64,000 nucleotides of DNA, taken from positions 3,981,001 to 4,045,000 of the forward strand of contig NZ_CP154630.1 in the NCBI RefSeq assembly GCF_039555535.1, in the 5' to 3' direction. Shown one piece after another: positions 18,827 through 29,106 of this stretch. The notes under the pieces are model-generated. The model was not told the DNA's origin. It ran no database searches and saw nothing but the letters and a program-made list of their open reading frames with translations. Origin of the DNA: Stenotrophomonas maltophilia. Lineage in GTDB: Bacteria; Pseudomonadota; Gammaproteobacteria; Xanthomonadales; Xanthomonadaceae. Each line of letters begins with the position of its first letter. Position 1 is the first letter of the stretch. Position numbers and translations under genes: made by a program.

Positions 18827-18889
18827 TCAGCCCGTCAGGAAAATCCGCCGAGATCGCCACGAATTCGCGGCGAGAACTCCACGAAGAAA

Positions 18890-21224
18890 TCACGAAGAGA
18901 TATTTTTCTTCAGGATCAATGACTTGAGAAATGCCGGGAACAGTGCTGGCGTCGACCGGGGCAGCTGCATGACGCCGATGTCGGCACCATCGCTGACCGC
19001 CAGGGCGACGTACAGATCCCGGCCATCGGCGCTGGCACTGATACCGTTGCCCGCGCTGAGCCGCTGCCGGTCCAGGCAGCGCTCGGGGGCTTCGGTCCCG
19101 GCCTGGATATGGATCAAGGTCGTACCGCACTCGGTCGAGTTGCCGAGATACCCGATGCCGCCGGTGCCTGCCACCGTCCAGGTGCGATAGCGCCAGCGGC
19201 TGGGCCTGTCTTCACTGACCTGCTGCACGCTGGCCGGGGACAGCGCCGCATCCACCGACCACAGGCCACCGGACGCCAGGCGGGTGAACAGCACGCGGCC
19301 ATCGCCCCGATCGAAACGTGCCTGGGAGACGCCGTCGATGCTGGCCAGGCGGCGCCAGGGGGTCACGCTGCGATCGAACAGGCTCAACCGGGTGCGCTGC
19401 TCTGCATCGCGCTCGACCACCAGCAGCTGTTCCGGGGTTGCCCCGTACAGGGCCTGCAGGGGCTGATCCACCGGAACCGGCAACGACTGCAGGTGTTCGT
19501 CGCGCGGGGCGATCTCGTAGACCACCGTACGCCCATGCTCATCGCGCCCGACCACCAGCAGCTGGCGGCTGTCGGCCGACCAGTCCGGCGCCTGCCGCCC
19601 CTCCGGGCGCAGGCCCTCGATCGGCCGCAGTGAATCGGGCCGCTGCATGTCCGCCCACCAAAGCGCGAAACTGCCGGAACGATCGGAGGTGAAGACCAGT
19701 TGGCGACCGTCGGGCGCCGCCATCGGCTGCCCGTCACGCCCGCTGGACGCAAACAGCCGCTCGGCGCTGCCACCGGCCATCGGCACCTTGAACACGCCGA
19801 ACTGGGCACGGCGGTGAACGAAAGCCAGCACGTCGCCGTGGCGTGACACCGCAGGCCATTGTGCGTCGTCGAGGCCGGCATCACGCAAAGTGCGGCGCTC
19901 GACATCCAGGTAGTACAACCGCACTTCGCTGTCCACGCGCCGGCCGAACACGATGGTGCGCCCATCGCCCAGCCAGGCCCAGCCACGCTGTTCGGCCGAT
20001 TCGTTGGTCAACTGCTCCAGTTCACCGCCTCCGGCCGGCATCCGCCACAGGTCGCCCATCTGCGGATTGCGCACGAACACCAGCCACTTGCCATCGGGCG
20101 AGTAGCGTGGCGCGTAGTCAAAATCATCCTGGTCGACCGCATAGTCCAACGCCCGCCACTGGCCGCTGGCCAGGTCGAGCACACGGATGCCGCGATGGGC
20201 ATAGCGGCCCACCATGCTGCCAAAGACCAGGCCACGGCCATCCGGCGTCCAGTCGAAGCTGAGCAGCTCGGTTCCGTCGCAACGGGTCGCCTGGCGCACA
20301 CCGCCGCCGGTAGCGCTGGCGATCAGCACCTGGCAACCGCCGTCGGCTCCAAAGCGGGCAAAAGCGATCTCGCGCCCGTCCGGTGACCAGCTCGGGAAGC
20401 GGTCACTGGCCCCCTTCGGCGGCAGCGCCAGCTGCCGGGCCGGCGCATTGCCCGAGGTCTGCACCTTGATCGCGCCACCACCGGTCCCCGCCATCCTCGT
20501 TGGCGCCTTCGTAGGCAACCTGGGAGCCATCCGGCGAAAGCGTGGGATAGGTTTCAAAACCACTGGTGGCGGTGATCAGGCGATAGGGACGCTGCGGGCT
20601 GCCGATCACCCGCACGCCGTTCTCGACCGCGGCATCCACCGGTGAACTCGACTCCGGCCCACGCCGGAGCAGCAATGTGGCCATGACCAGCAGCGCGGCC
20701 AGCATCATCACCCCCAGCACCCACAACAGCTGGCGGCGCAGCTGGCGCCAGCCACGCCGGCGCGAAGGCGCTGCCGGCACGGCCATCGCCGGAATCACGC
20801 CGGCACCGTCCGGCGACGGCATCACGCCCGCAACGGCCACCGCGTCCACTTCCGCCACGGGATCGACGTCGTCCAGCGCCTGCACCGGTACCAGCAGCCG
20901 ATAACCGCTCTTGGCGATGGTCTCGATGTAGGCCTGGCCGTTGTCGTCGTCGTTGGCGAACGCCTTGCGCAGCTGGGTGACGGCCTGGGTCAGTACGTCA
21001 TTGGTCGGCAACGTATCGGGCCAGACCTCGGCAAACAGCTCTTCACGGGTGACCACTCGCCCAGGCTGCCGCATCAACACGCGCAGTACGCCCAGCGCTT
21101 TCGGCGTCAGCCGCCGGGGACGGCGCGCGCCTTCAACCTCGACCTCACGCGAGGACAAGGTAATGACGCAGTCGCCGACCTGCACTCGGTCGGCCTCAAT
21201 GGGCGCGAGTTCGCTGCTGTTCAT
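18890..21224 (-). pseudogene. Frameshifted winged-helix/TM/beta-propeller regulator
   Basis: Read with one frame change this is a single gene. The 5' part (ATG at 21224) encodes an OmpR/PhoB-type winged helix (about residues 25-115: RRLTPKALGVLRVLMRQPGR, NDVLTQAVTQLRKAF), a transmembrane helix (about 165-187), then a periplasmic stretch into SGFETYPTLSPDGSQVAYEG. The 3' part continues the WD40/PD40 propeller (DRFPSWSPDGREIAFARF and at least four more SPDG or SADSRQ repeats) to 18890. Frames change in the G run at 20486-20489: dropping one G restores EDGGTGGGAIKVQ. The family is CadC-like: a membrane-bound DNA-binding regulator with an extracytoplasmic sensor. It is a real frameshift or a base-call error; I cannot tell which. 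Confidence 0.75.
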
Positions 21225-21369
21225 TTTCCGCTATACAGTAGGGACGGGACCTGGGCAGGGCTCACCAGCAATACCGTCCCCACCGTCCCTGGACAGGGTC
21301 ATCGAAAAGCCAGATTCCGCACAAAGCATCGGCGCATACCGCAAAAACAATAACGCCCCCGGATATTAG

Positions 21370-21482
21370 CCTAAGCCGGTTACCCCGCCTATGACGGGGT
21401 CGACACTCAGGCTCTCTCTCTCGCCGACGCATTCACATAATCTGCATCACTATTCGCGCCCTTTTGGGCGCGAAATTTTTAT
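21370..21482 (+). ncRNA. Candidate small RNA ending in an orphan terminator
   Basis: A plus-strand intrinsic terminator (21453-21480: TTCGCGCCC, four T, GGGCGCGAA, then five T) stands in a gap between two minus-strand genes and serves no visible plus-strand gene. About 65 nt upstream is a second hairpin CCCCG-CCTATGA-CGGGG, and between them a CU-rich single-stranded stretch, the layout of a trans-acting sRNA. TATTAG near 21364 is the only promoter-like element, and it is weak. The start coordinate is a guess. Confidence 0.4.
21453..21480 (+). terminator. Intrinsic terminator with no plus-strand gene
   Basis: The 9-bp GC stem (TTCGCGCCC / GGGCGCGAA) is followed immediately by a T tract on the plus strand. 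On the minus strand the stem is preceded by A and not followed by T, so the orientation is plus. Confidence 0.75.
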
Positions 21483-21495
21483 CTGGCGTTCATTT

Positions 21496-22167
21496 TCACA
21501 TGCGCCGAAGCATGGTCAACCCGACCAGACGCGACACCACAAGGCCGATATACATGACGCCTGCGAACTGTTCGAGCATCACCAGGGCCCGTGCCTGCGG
21601 GTGCAGCGGCACGACGTCGCTCAATCCAACGCCGGACAACAAGCTGAAGCTCAGATAAAGCAGCTCCATCCAACTGCGCTGATCACCGCCGCTGGCGCCA
21701 TGGAAACTGCCGGGATACCACTGCTGGCACACCGCGAACGCGAAAGCAAACGCCCAGGCCAGCAGGGTGAAGGTTGCCCCGGCCGCGAACAGTTCGTCGC
21801 GGGTGACTTTATGATCCTGCAGCATGTAGGCGATCAACGCGCCCGCCGTATAGAAGTACAGCAGGCTCTCCAGCAGCTGGGCGGTGGTCAGCAGCCCGCT
21901 GCGGTCCAGCAGGGCACCGGCCAGTGAGAACACCACCGAGGGAATGGCCAGCAGCAACGCCAGCCAGGTTCCCAGCGGGCTGCGCTGGACCACCCACAGC
22001 GCCAGGCCCAGTACCGCCATGCCGAACATGCCCAGCGCTGCACGGCCACCGGCAGTGTCGTCGAGCGCCGGGTACAACAGCACCGCCAGCAGTTGCGCAC
22101 CCAGCAGCCAGGCCGAGGGGTGGCGGCGGGCGATCGCCAGCCAACGGGTGGTCAGAGCAATGGGCAT
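21496..22167 (-). CDS. Ion-channel-like membrane protein (degenerate two-TM pore)
   Basis: This 223-aa inner-membrane protein has about six helices. The C-terminal third is arranged like a potassium-channel pore: helix (GATFTLLAWAFAFAFAVCQQ), pore region LLYLSFSLLSGVGLSDVVPL, then helix EQFAGVMYIGLVVSRLVGL. The normal TVGYGD filter reads SGVGLSD, so K+ selectivity is doubtful. ATG at 22167 follows AAGGAC; the frame opens further upstream, but that part is not protein-like. It lies downstream of thiC on the same strand across a SMAG dimer, and upstream of the candidate sRNA. The ion and the regulation are unknown. Confidence 0.75.
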   Translation of the reverse strand: MPIALTTRWLAIARRHPSAWLLGAQLLAVLLYPALDDTAGGRAALGMFGMAVLGLALWVVQRSPLGTWLALLLAIPSVVFSLAGALLDRSGLLTTAQLLESLLYFYTAGALIAYMLQDHKVTRDELFAAGATFTLLAWAFAFAFAVCQQWYPGSFHGASGGDQRSWMELLYLSFSLLSGVGLSDVVPLHPQARALVMLEQFAGVMYIGLVVSRLVGLTMLRRM

Positions 22168-22205
22168 GGCGTCCTTTCCACGGGGCGATGGCCGGAGCAT
22201 AGCGG

Positions 22206-22272
22206 GTAGCGCCGGGCTACGCCCGGCGGCTTTCCGGGACCGATGCGCTCGCCGGGCGGCGCCCGGCGCTAC
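22206..22272. repeat. SMAG dimer in inverted orientation
   Basis: GTAGCGCCGGGCTACGCCCG (22206 on) and a reverse copy ending GCCCGGCGCTAC (to 22272) face each other. They form a strong hairpin between thiC and the channel gene. Confidence 0.8.
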
Positions 22273-22282
22273 CTGCGCGGCA

Positions 22283-24305
<2,023 letters not shown>

Positions 24306-24339
24306 TTGCTGCGCATTAGAGCATAGACCGCCCGCCTCC

Positions 24340-24380
24340 GGGGTCGGATCCGCTTTCCCGCGGAACGCGGATCCGACCCC
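24340..24380. repeat. GGATCC-type palindrome
   Basis: GGGGTCGGATCCGC (24340-24353) is a perfect inverted copy of GCGGATCCGACCCC (24367-24380). It lies just upstream of the riboswitch between two divergent genes and matches the copies at 7155 and 26401. Confidence 0.8.
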
Positions 24381-24564
24381 GATCGGCATTCGTTAACGGA
24401 ACCATGACGCCGCGTTCAGTAACGTGCACGCCCATCGCGTCGCTGAGATCGATGCGTTCCCCGCCGCCTTCGCGGCCCCTGCCCGGCGCGTGCTGCATGC
24501 CGCCGGCCCTTCGCTGCAAGCTCTGCTCGCTCCCCTCAATCCCCTTGATCGGAGAAGCTCCTTC

Positions 24565-26142
24565 ATGGTGTTTCGCGTTTCCATCGCGCTGGTTCTGTTG
24601 CTGGTGCTGCTGGCCGGCATCGCGCCCGGCCCCTTCAATACCGTTGTGCAGTCCATGCTGGCCGAGGTCATCCGCAGTGTCGGCTGGCTGTACCTGCTGG
24701 TGGTGTTCCTGGCGCTGGTGTTCCTGATGTACCTGGCCTTCGGCCGCTTCGGCAACTTGCGCATCGGTGGCGAAGATGCCGAGCCCGAGTTCTCGCGTGC
24801 CAGCTGGATGTCGATGCTGTTCGCCGCCGGCATGGGCATCGGCCTGGTGTTCTGGGGCGCGGCCGAGCCGATTTCCCACTTCGCCAAGCCGCCCGAGGGC
24901 CTGGCGCCGCAAAGCCTGGATGCGGCGCGCGCATCGATGCGCTATGCGTTCTTCCACTGGGGCCTGCATCCGTGGGCGATCTATGCGCTGATCGGCCTGG
25001 CGATGGCCTGGTTCCAGTTCAACCGCAATGGACGCGGCCTGGTCAGCGACATGCTGCAACCGATCATCGGCCGTCACCATCGCGGCTGGATCGGTCGGGT
25101 GGTCAACATCGCCGCCGTCGTTGCCACCGCGATCGGTGTCGCTACCACGCTCGGCTTCGGCACCATCCAGATCGCCGCCGGTATCGAACGCGTGTTCGGC
25201 GTGCAGGCCACGGTCGCGGTGCAGATGACCATCATCGCCGTCGCCTTCGTGCTGTACATGGCCTCCACCGCCAGCGGCGTGGAGCGCGGGGTGAAATGGC
25301 TGTCCAACTTCAACCTGGCGTTGGCTGCGCTGCTGGCAGCCATCCTGCTGGTGCTTGGACCGACCGGCTTCATCTTCGATACGTTCACCACCACGCTGGG
25401 CTCCTACCTCAACCAGCTGGTGACGATGAGCCTGCGCATGTCACCTTTCTCCGGCAGCACCTGGGTGGCGGACTGGACGATCTTCTACTGGGCCTGGTGG
25501 ATCTCGTGGGCACCGTTCGTGGGATCGTTCATCGCGCGCATCTCGCGCGGCCGCAGCGTGCGCGAGTTCGTGATCGGCGTAGTGCTCGCGCCGACGCTGC
25601 TGGGCTTCTTCTGGTTCGCGGTGTTCGGCGGCACCGCGCTGTGGGCACAGATCTTCGGCCACGCCGATCTGGTGCAGGCGCTGGGCAATGGCTACGAAAC
25701 GGTGCTGTTCACGCTGTTCGACAGCATGCCGCTACCGCTGTTGCTGTCGTGCATCGCGCTGGTGCTGCTGATGATCTTCTTCGTGACTTCGGCCGATTCG
25801 GCGGTACTGGTGCTGGCCAGCATGTCCACCGACGAGGCTGGCGACCCACCGTTGAAGCGCAAGCTGGCCTGGGGCATTGCGGTGGCATTGATCGCAGCGG
25901 CGTTGCTGCTGGCCGGTGGACTGGACGCGCTGCAGGGCATGATCACGATTGCCGCGCTACCGTTTGCCTTGCTGATGGTGCTGGTGATGGTGTCGCTGTA
26001 CCGGGTGCTGGACCAGGAGTACACGCGCGAGCGGCGGCAGGCGCAGCGCCAGCGGCACATGATTGACGCGTGGATCGCACGCGAGATGGCGGCGCAGGAG
26101 GAGACCCAGGCGGGGGCGGCGCGCGCGCAGGATCGGGATTGA
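24565..26142 (+). CDS. BCCT-family betaine/choline/carnitine transporter
   Basis: This 525-aa polytopic protein has about 12 helices. The BCCT hallmarks are present: SMLFAAGMGIGLVFWGAAEP (substrate/Na+ helix, about residues 83-102), and the long signature FYWAWWISWAPFVGSFIARI followed by SRGRSVREF (about 308-336). The GMGIGL variant is typical of Na+-coupled betaine carriers, so import of a compatible solute such as glycine betaine is the best guess; choline is also possible. Unlike BetP or BetT it has only a short C-terminal extension. ATG at 24565 follows GGAGAAG; the long upstream opening is not protein-like. Confidence 0.92.
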   Translation: MVFRVSIALVLLLVLLAGIAPGPFNTVVQSMLAEVIRSVGWLYLLVVFLALVFLMYLAFGRFGNLRIGGEDAEPEFSRASWMSMLFAAGMGIGLVFWGAAEPISHFAKPPEGLAPQSLDAARASMRYAFFHWGLHPWAIYALIGLAMAWFQFNRNGRGLVSDMLQPIIGRHHRGWIGRVVNIAAVVATAIGVATTLGFGTIQIAAGIERVFGVQATVAVQMTIIAVAFVLYMASTASGVERGVKWLSNFNLALAALLAAILLVLGPTGFIFDTFTTTLGSYLNQLVTMSLRMSPFSGSTWVADWTIFYWAWWISWAPFVGSFIARISRGRSVREFVIGVVLAPTLLGFFWFAVFGGTALWAQIFGHADLVQALGNGYETVLFTLFDSMPLPLLLSCIALVLLMIFFVTSADSAVLVLASMSTDEAGDPPLKRKLAWGIAVALIAAALLLAGGLDALQGMITIAALPFALLMVLVMVSLYRVLDQEYTRERRQAQRQRHMIDAWIAREMAAQEETQAGAARAQDRD

Positions 26143-26227
26143 GGGTGTTTTGCAGCCTGCGGCTGCACCGCTTCTTTCAAGCAAGTGCAAGTGCAGAAGC
26201 CAAGGCGGCTCTGGGTTTCTGCTGGTT

Positions 26228-26330
26228 GGGGGAGCGGTGTGGGTGGGCAGGACACGCCGTAAACCCATCCCTGGGGGCTCGATGGCGCCATTCATGGCGC
26301 CAACGGTCCTGCCAACCCACACCGCTCCCC
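26228..26330. repeat. Long inverted repeat with 25-bp arms
   Basis: GGGGAGCGGTGTGGGTGGGC (26228 on, through 26252) is nearly perfectly complementary to 26306-26330 (GTCCTGCCAACCCACACCGC...). The 53-nt loop holds a nested hairpin TGGCGCCATTCATGGCGCCA. Confidence 0.85.
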
Positions 26331-26356
26331 CCGACAGATTCCCGGTGACGGTTGGT

Positions 26357-26379
26357 CCATCCACGCGATGCGTGGATGG
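26357..26379. repeat. SMAG-like palindrome
   Basis: CCATCCACGCGATGCGTGGA with flanking GG is the same CCACGC/GCGTGG stem as the SMAG units near 7121 and 10324, here without the GTAG start. Confidence 0.65.
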
Positions 26380-26400
26380 GGTGTATCGGAAAACAAGAAG

Positions 26401-26441
26401 GGGCCGGATCCGTTTTCCTTTGGAAAAACGGATCCGGCCCC
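26401..26441. repeat. GGATCC-type palindrome
   Basis: GGGCCGGATCCGTTTTCC (26401-26418) pairs with GGAAAAACGGATCCGGCCCC (26422-26441). It is the third copy of the family seen at 7155 and 24340. Confidence 0.8.
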
Positions 26442-26528
26442 AACCCACAGCGCGCGGCTGTTGCTGTTGCCTTTGCTTTTGATCTTTTTCTTCTTCTTCC
26501 TGCGGTGGCGGCCGCAGGAAACTGTCAG

Positions 26529-26634
26529 GGGCCGGGCGGGTGGGCTGGGCGGGGGTGTCCGCGGCATGGATGCCGCGGCCAAGCCTACAAGGACGTACTT
26601 GCGGCGTCCCCCGACCAGCCCACCCGCCCGGCCC
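26529..26634. repeat. Long inverted repeat with perfect 20-bp arms
   Basis: GGGCCGGGCGGGTGGGCTGG (26529-26548) is exactly complementary to 26615-26634. The interior has further dyads (GGGGG/CCCCC and CCGCGGCATGGATGCCGCGG), so the whole 106 nt can fold into one branched stem. Confidence 0.85.
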
Positions 26635-26698
26635 AATCACATGATCCCGCTTTCCGGAACCCACCGCAGAGGGGGCTGAGCCCGGTGGCCGGGAAACC

Positions 26699-28417
26699 TC
26701 AATACCCCGCCGCCTGCCCATCCTTGCGACTCTCCGACGCGCCGTAATACACGCCGGTTTCCGGATCACGCATGATCGCCTGGTACCCACCATACGGACC
26801 ATCGGCGAACACGATGCGATGCCCCTTGCGCATCAGCGCGCGCACGGTCTCGTACGGGAAGCCGGTTTCCAGATTCACTTCGCCACCGTCGGTCATCGCC
26901 ATCGCCTGCCCGGTCGGCTCGGTGGAACCTTCGTGCTGGATGCGCGGTGCGTCGCCGGCTTCCTGCAGGTTCATCCCGAAGTCCACCAGGTTCATCACGA
27001 TCTGCGCGTGGCCCTGCGGCTGCATCGCGCCGCCCATCACGCCGAAGCTGGCGTACGGCTTGCCACCCTTGGTGATGAAGGCCGGAATGATGGTCTGGAA
27101 CGGGCGCTTGCCCGGCGCATAACCGTTCGGATGATTCTTCTGCAGCACGAACATCTCGCCACGGTCCTGCAGGATGAAGCCCAGCCCCGGCGGCGCCATG
27201 CCACTGCCCATGCCACGGTAGTTGGACTGGATCAGCGACACCATCATGCCGTCGGCGTCGGCCACGGTCATGTAGATCGTATCGCCCTCCTCCAGCTGCT
27301 TCGGTGTGCCCGGCTGTACTTCCTTCAAGGCCTTGTCCATCGAGATCAGCGCGCGACGCTGAGCCGCGTACTCCTTGGAGATCAGTTTCTGCACCGGTGC
27401 CGGCTGGAACGCCATGTCAGCGTAGAAACGCGCACGGTCGGCGAAGGCCAGCTTCTTCGCTTCCACGAACAGATGCACATGCTCGGGTGAGCCGAACGGA
27501 ATCTTTGAAAAGTCGTAGCCTTCCAGCACGTTGAGAATCTGCAGCGCAGCGATGCCCTGGCTGTTCGGTGGCAGCTCCCACACGTCGTAGCCACGGTAGT
27601 TGCTACTGACCGGTTCGACCCACTCGCCATGGTGATCAGCCATGTCCTGGTAGCTCAGGTAGCCGCCGTTGGCCTTGAAGTAATCGCCGATGGTGTGGGC
27701 GATCTCGCCCTTGTAGAAGGCATCGCGGCCGCCATCTGCAATCTTCTGCAGAGTGCTGGCCAGGTTCGGGTTCTTCCACATCTCGCCCTTGCGCGGAGCG
27801 TGGCCGTTGATCGTGAACTGTTCCTTGAAGCCTGGGTACTGCGACAGCTTGGGCACCGAGCGGTCCCAGTAGTAGGCGATCACTTCGGCCACCGGGTGCC
27901 CTTCGCGGGCGTAACGGATGGCGGGGGCCAGGTTGTCGGCCATCGGCTTCCGGCCAAAGCGGTCGTGCAGGGCGAACCAACCATCGACCGCGCCGGGCAC
28001 CGACACCGGCAGCGGGCCGGTGGCCGGGATGTCCTTCAGGCCGCGGCGCTGGAGCTCAGCCAGGGTCAGCGATTTCGGCGAGCGGCCCGAACCGTTGTAG
28101 CCATAGAGCTTCTGCGTCTTCGGGTCCCAGACGATGGCGAACAGGTCGCCGCCGATGCCGTTGCCGGTGGGTTCCATCAGGCCGAGCGCGGCGTTGGCGG
28201 CAATCGCCGCGTCCACTGCCGAACCGCCGCCCTTCATCACGTCCAGCGCGATCTGGGTGGCCAGCGGCTGCGAGGTCGCGGCCATCGCGTGCGGGGCGAT
28301 CACCTCCGAACGGGTGGCGAAGGTCTGGCCGGTGATGCGGTCGGCGGCGAAGGACAGTGCAGGCACCGCGGCGAGCACGGCGGCGGCGAGCAGGGAACGG
28401 GCAAGGCGTCGGGACAC
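26699..28417 (-). CDS. ggt: Gamma-glutamyltransferase precursor
   Basis: This protein of about 572 aa (or 597 aa from an ATG at 28492) is exported and self-cleaves into two subunits. A signal peptide spans the first about 24 residues from the GTG start (RSLLAAAVLAAVPALSFA). The large subunit opens HAMAATSQPLATQIALDVM and GGSAVDAAIAANAALGLMEP; the cleavage/nucleophile Thr is in EEGDTIYMTVADADGMM. It removes or transfers the gamma-glutamyl group of glutathione in the periplasm. I prefer the GTG at 28417 (GGAACC upstream) because it gives a normal signal peptide; the ATG at 28492 adds 25 polar residues. Subunit junction and Gly-Gly oxyanion residues look intact. Confidence 0.93.
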   Translation of the reverse strand: MSRRLARSLLAAAVLAAVPALSFAADRITGQTFATRSEVIAPHAMAATSQPLATQIALDVMKGGGSAVDAAIAANAALGLMEPTGNGIGGDLFAIVWDPKTQKLYGYNGSGRSPKSLTLAELQRRGLKDIPATGPLPVSVPGAVDGWFALHDRFGRKPMADNLAPAIRYAREGHPVAEVIAYYWDRSVPKLSQYPGFKEQFTINGHAPRKGEMWKNPNLASTLQKIADGGRDAFYKGEIAHTIGDYFKANGGYLSYQDMADHHGEWVEPVSSNYRGYDVWELPPNSQGIAALQILNVLEGYDFSKIPFGSPEHVHLFVEAKKLAFADRARFYADMAFQPAPVQKLISKEYAAQRRALISMDKALKEVQPGTPKQLEEGDTIYMTVADADGMMVSLIQSNYRGMGSGMAPPGLGFILQDRGEMFVLQKNHPNGYAPGKRPFQTIIPAFITKGGKPYASFGVMGGAMQPQGHAQIVMNLVDFGMNLQEAGDAPRIQHEGSTEPTGQAMAMTDGGEVNLETGFPYETVRALMRKGHRIVFADGPYGGYQAIMRDPETGVYYGASESRKDGQAAGY

Positions 28418-28722
28418 GGTCGGGTTCCGATGGAAGGGTGGTTCCCCGATCTTCGCCGCTGTGGCCTTCACGCGGTATCGGGCAGAGGTCATGGGCGATG
28501 GTCTTTCGGTGGGTGCGGACCCAGATCCACATCCACCAGGGCGACAACAGCCCGGAATCCGCGCAAAAAGCGCACTGAAAGGAGTGAATTCGGGTTCACC
28601 GAAACACTTTCAGCAGCAACCATCCTTGTGCCGCAAGCGATTGCGCTGGATGCAGCGGAAACCGAGAAAAAATCTGCCGCCAGGGTTGACACTGCCGAAA
28701 TGGCTGTGTTTCTCTCGATCAC
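28418..28722. other. Divergent promoter region of ggt and the ilv leader
   Basis: This 305-bp gap holds the promoters of ggt (minus) and the ilv-leu operon (plus). A hairpin CTGAAAG...CTTTCAG spans 28578-28615. TTGACA at 28686-28691 is a perfect -35, but the expected -10 (near 28709-28714, TTTCTC) is poor. I cannot fix the transcription start. Confidence 0.45.
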
Positions 28723-28851
28723 ATGTTGCATCACAACACGCCACCGCGAACCCACATTGAAGCCGCCGACACCGGCGCCGCCTCGCAGCGTTCGATTCTT
28801 GTGCTCGTACTTATTACCCAACCAACAGGTGCGGGACGAGCCAGCGTGTAA
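28723..28851 (+). CDS. ilv operon leader peptide (attenuation)
   Basis: This 42-aa peptide too short for usual gene calls contains the run ILVLVLI (residues 25-31: ATT CTT GTG CTC GTA CTT ATT, 28795-28815) followed by TQPTGAGRASV and a stop. Such Ile/Leu/Val runs sense charged tRNA supply. The codons are followed at once by segment 2 of the attenuator. ATG at 28723 is the only in-frame start before the run, with no clear ribosome binding site, so the true start could differ. A shortage of any of the three amino acids would stall the ribosome over 28795-28815 and allow transcription of ilvC onward. Confidence 0.8.
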   Translation: MLHHNTPPRTHIEAADTGAASQRSILVLVLITQPTGAGRASV

Positions 28852-28907
28852 GCAACAAACACACCGGAACTCATTAAAACCCGCACCTGCCCCGGTGCGG
28901 GTTTTTT
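28826..28907 (+). promoter_or_regulatory. Transcription attenuator of the ilv-leu operon
   Basis: CAGGTGCGGG (28826-28835) is the exact complement of CCCGCACCTG (28880-28889): this is the antiterminator. The same 28880-28887 segment also pairs with GGTGCGGG (28894-28901), forming a terminator hairpin of nine pairs followed by TTTTT (28903-28907). The two structures exclude each other. A ribosome stalled on the Ile/Leu/Val codons leaves the first segment free and favours read-through; normal translation covers it and favours termination. Confidence 0.88.
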
Positions 28908-28939
28908 AATTTCAGGACCTGGTTTCAGACGCAACCACC

Positions 28940-29041
28940 ATGAACAACGCCAACTTCAAAACCTGGACCAGCACCGCCACGACGCCTCGTGGTGGCTGTG
29001 CCTGTGCGACGCATGGCGCCTCCCCCACCGCTTTCCCCTGA
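28940..29041 (+). CDS. Possible second leader peptide before ilvC
   Basis: A 33-aa open frame ([20 protein letters not shown]..., ending FP then TGA) starts after the first terminator. It is Thr-rich near the start, with no Ile/Leu/Val run. Its TGA (29039-29041) ends one base before the stem of a second terminator hairpin. There is no good ribosome binding site. I include it because of the exact position of its stop; translation is not shown. Confidence 0.35.
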   Translation: MNNANFKTWTSTATTPRGGCACATHGASPTAFP

Positions 29042-29042
29042 C

Positions 29043-29082
29043 CGGCCGGCACGTCACCTCGACGACCGGCCGTTCTTTTTTC
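29043..29082 (+). terminator. Second intrinsic terminator, upstream of ilvC
   Basis: CGGCCGG (29043-29049) pairs with CCGGCCG (29066-29072); an inner CGTC/GACG stem (29053-29056/29061-29064) stacks on it. TTCTTTTTTCTT follows. It lies only 25 nt before ilvC, so some condition must let RNA polymerase pass; it may be a second attenuator. Confidence 0.65.
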
Positions 29083-29106
29083 TTCCCACCGCAAGGAACC
29101 TCCCCC

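Larger units (their letters stand above)
26143..26698. other. Hairpin-dense convergent intergenic region
   Basis: This 556-bp gap lies between the BCCT gene stop and the ggt stop (convergent). It contains four large dyads: 26228-26330 (25-bp arms), a SMAG palindrome 26357-26379, the GGATCC palindrome 26401-26441, and 26529-26634 (20-bp perfect arms with a nested CCGCGGCATGG hairpin). No plausible gene is seen in it. The dyads can end transcription from both sides. Confidence 0.7.
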
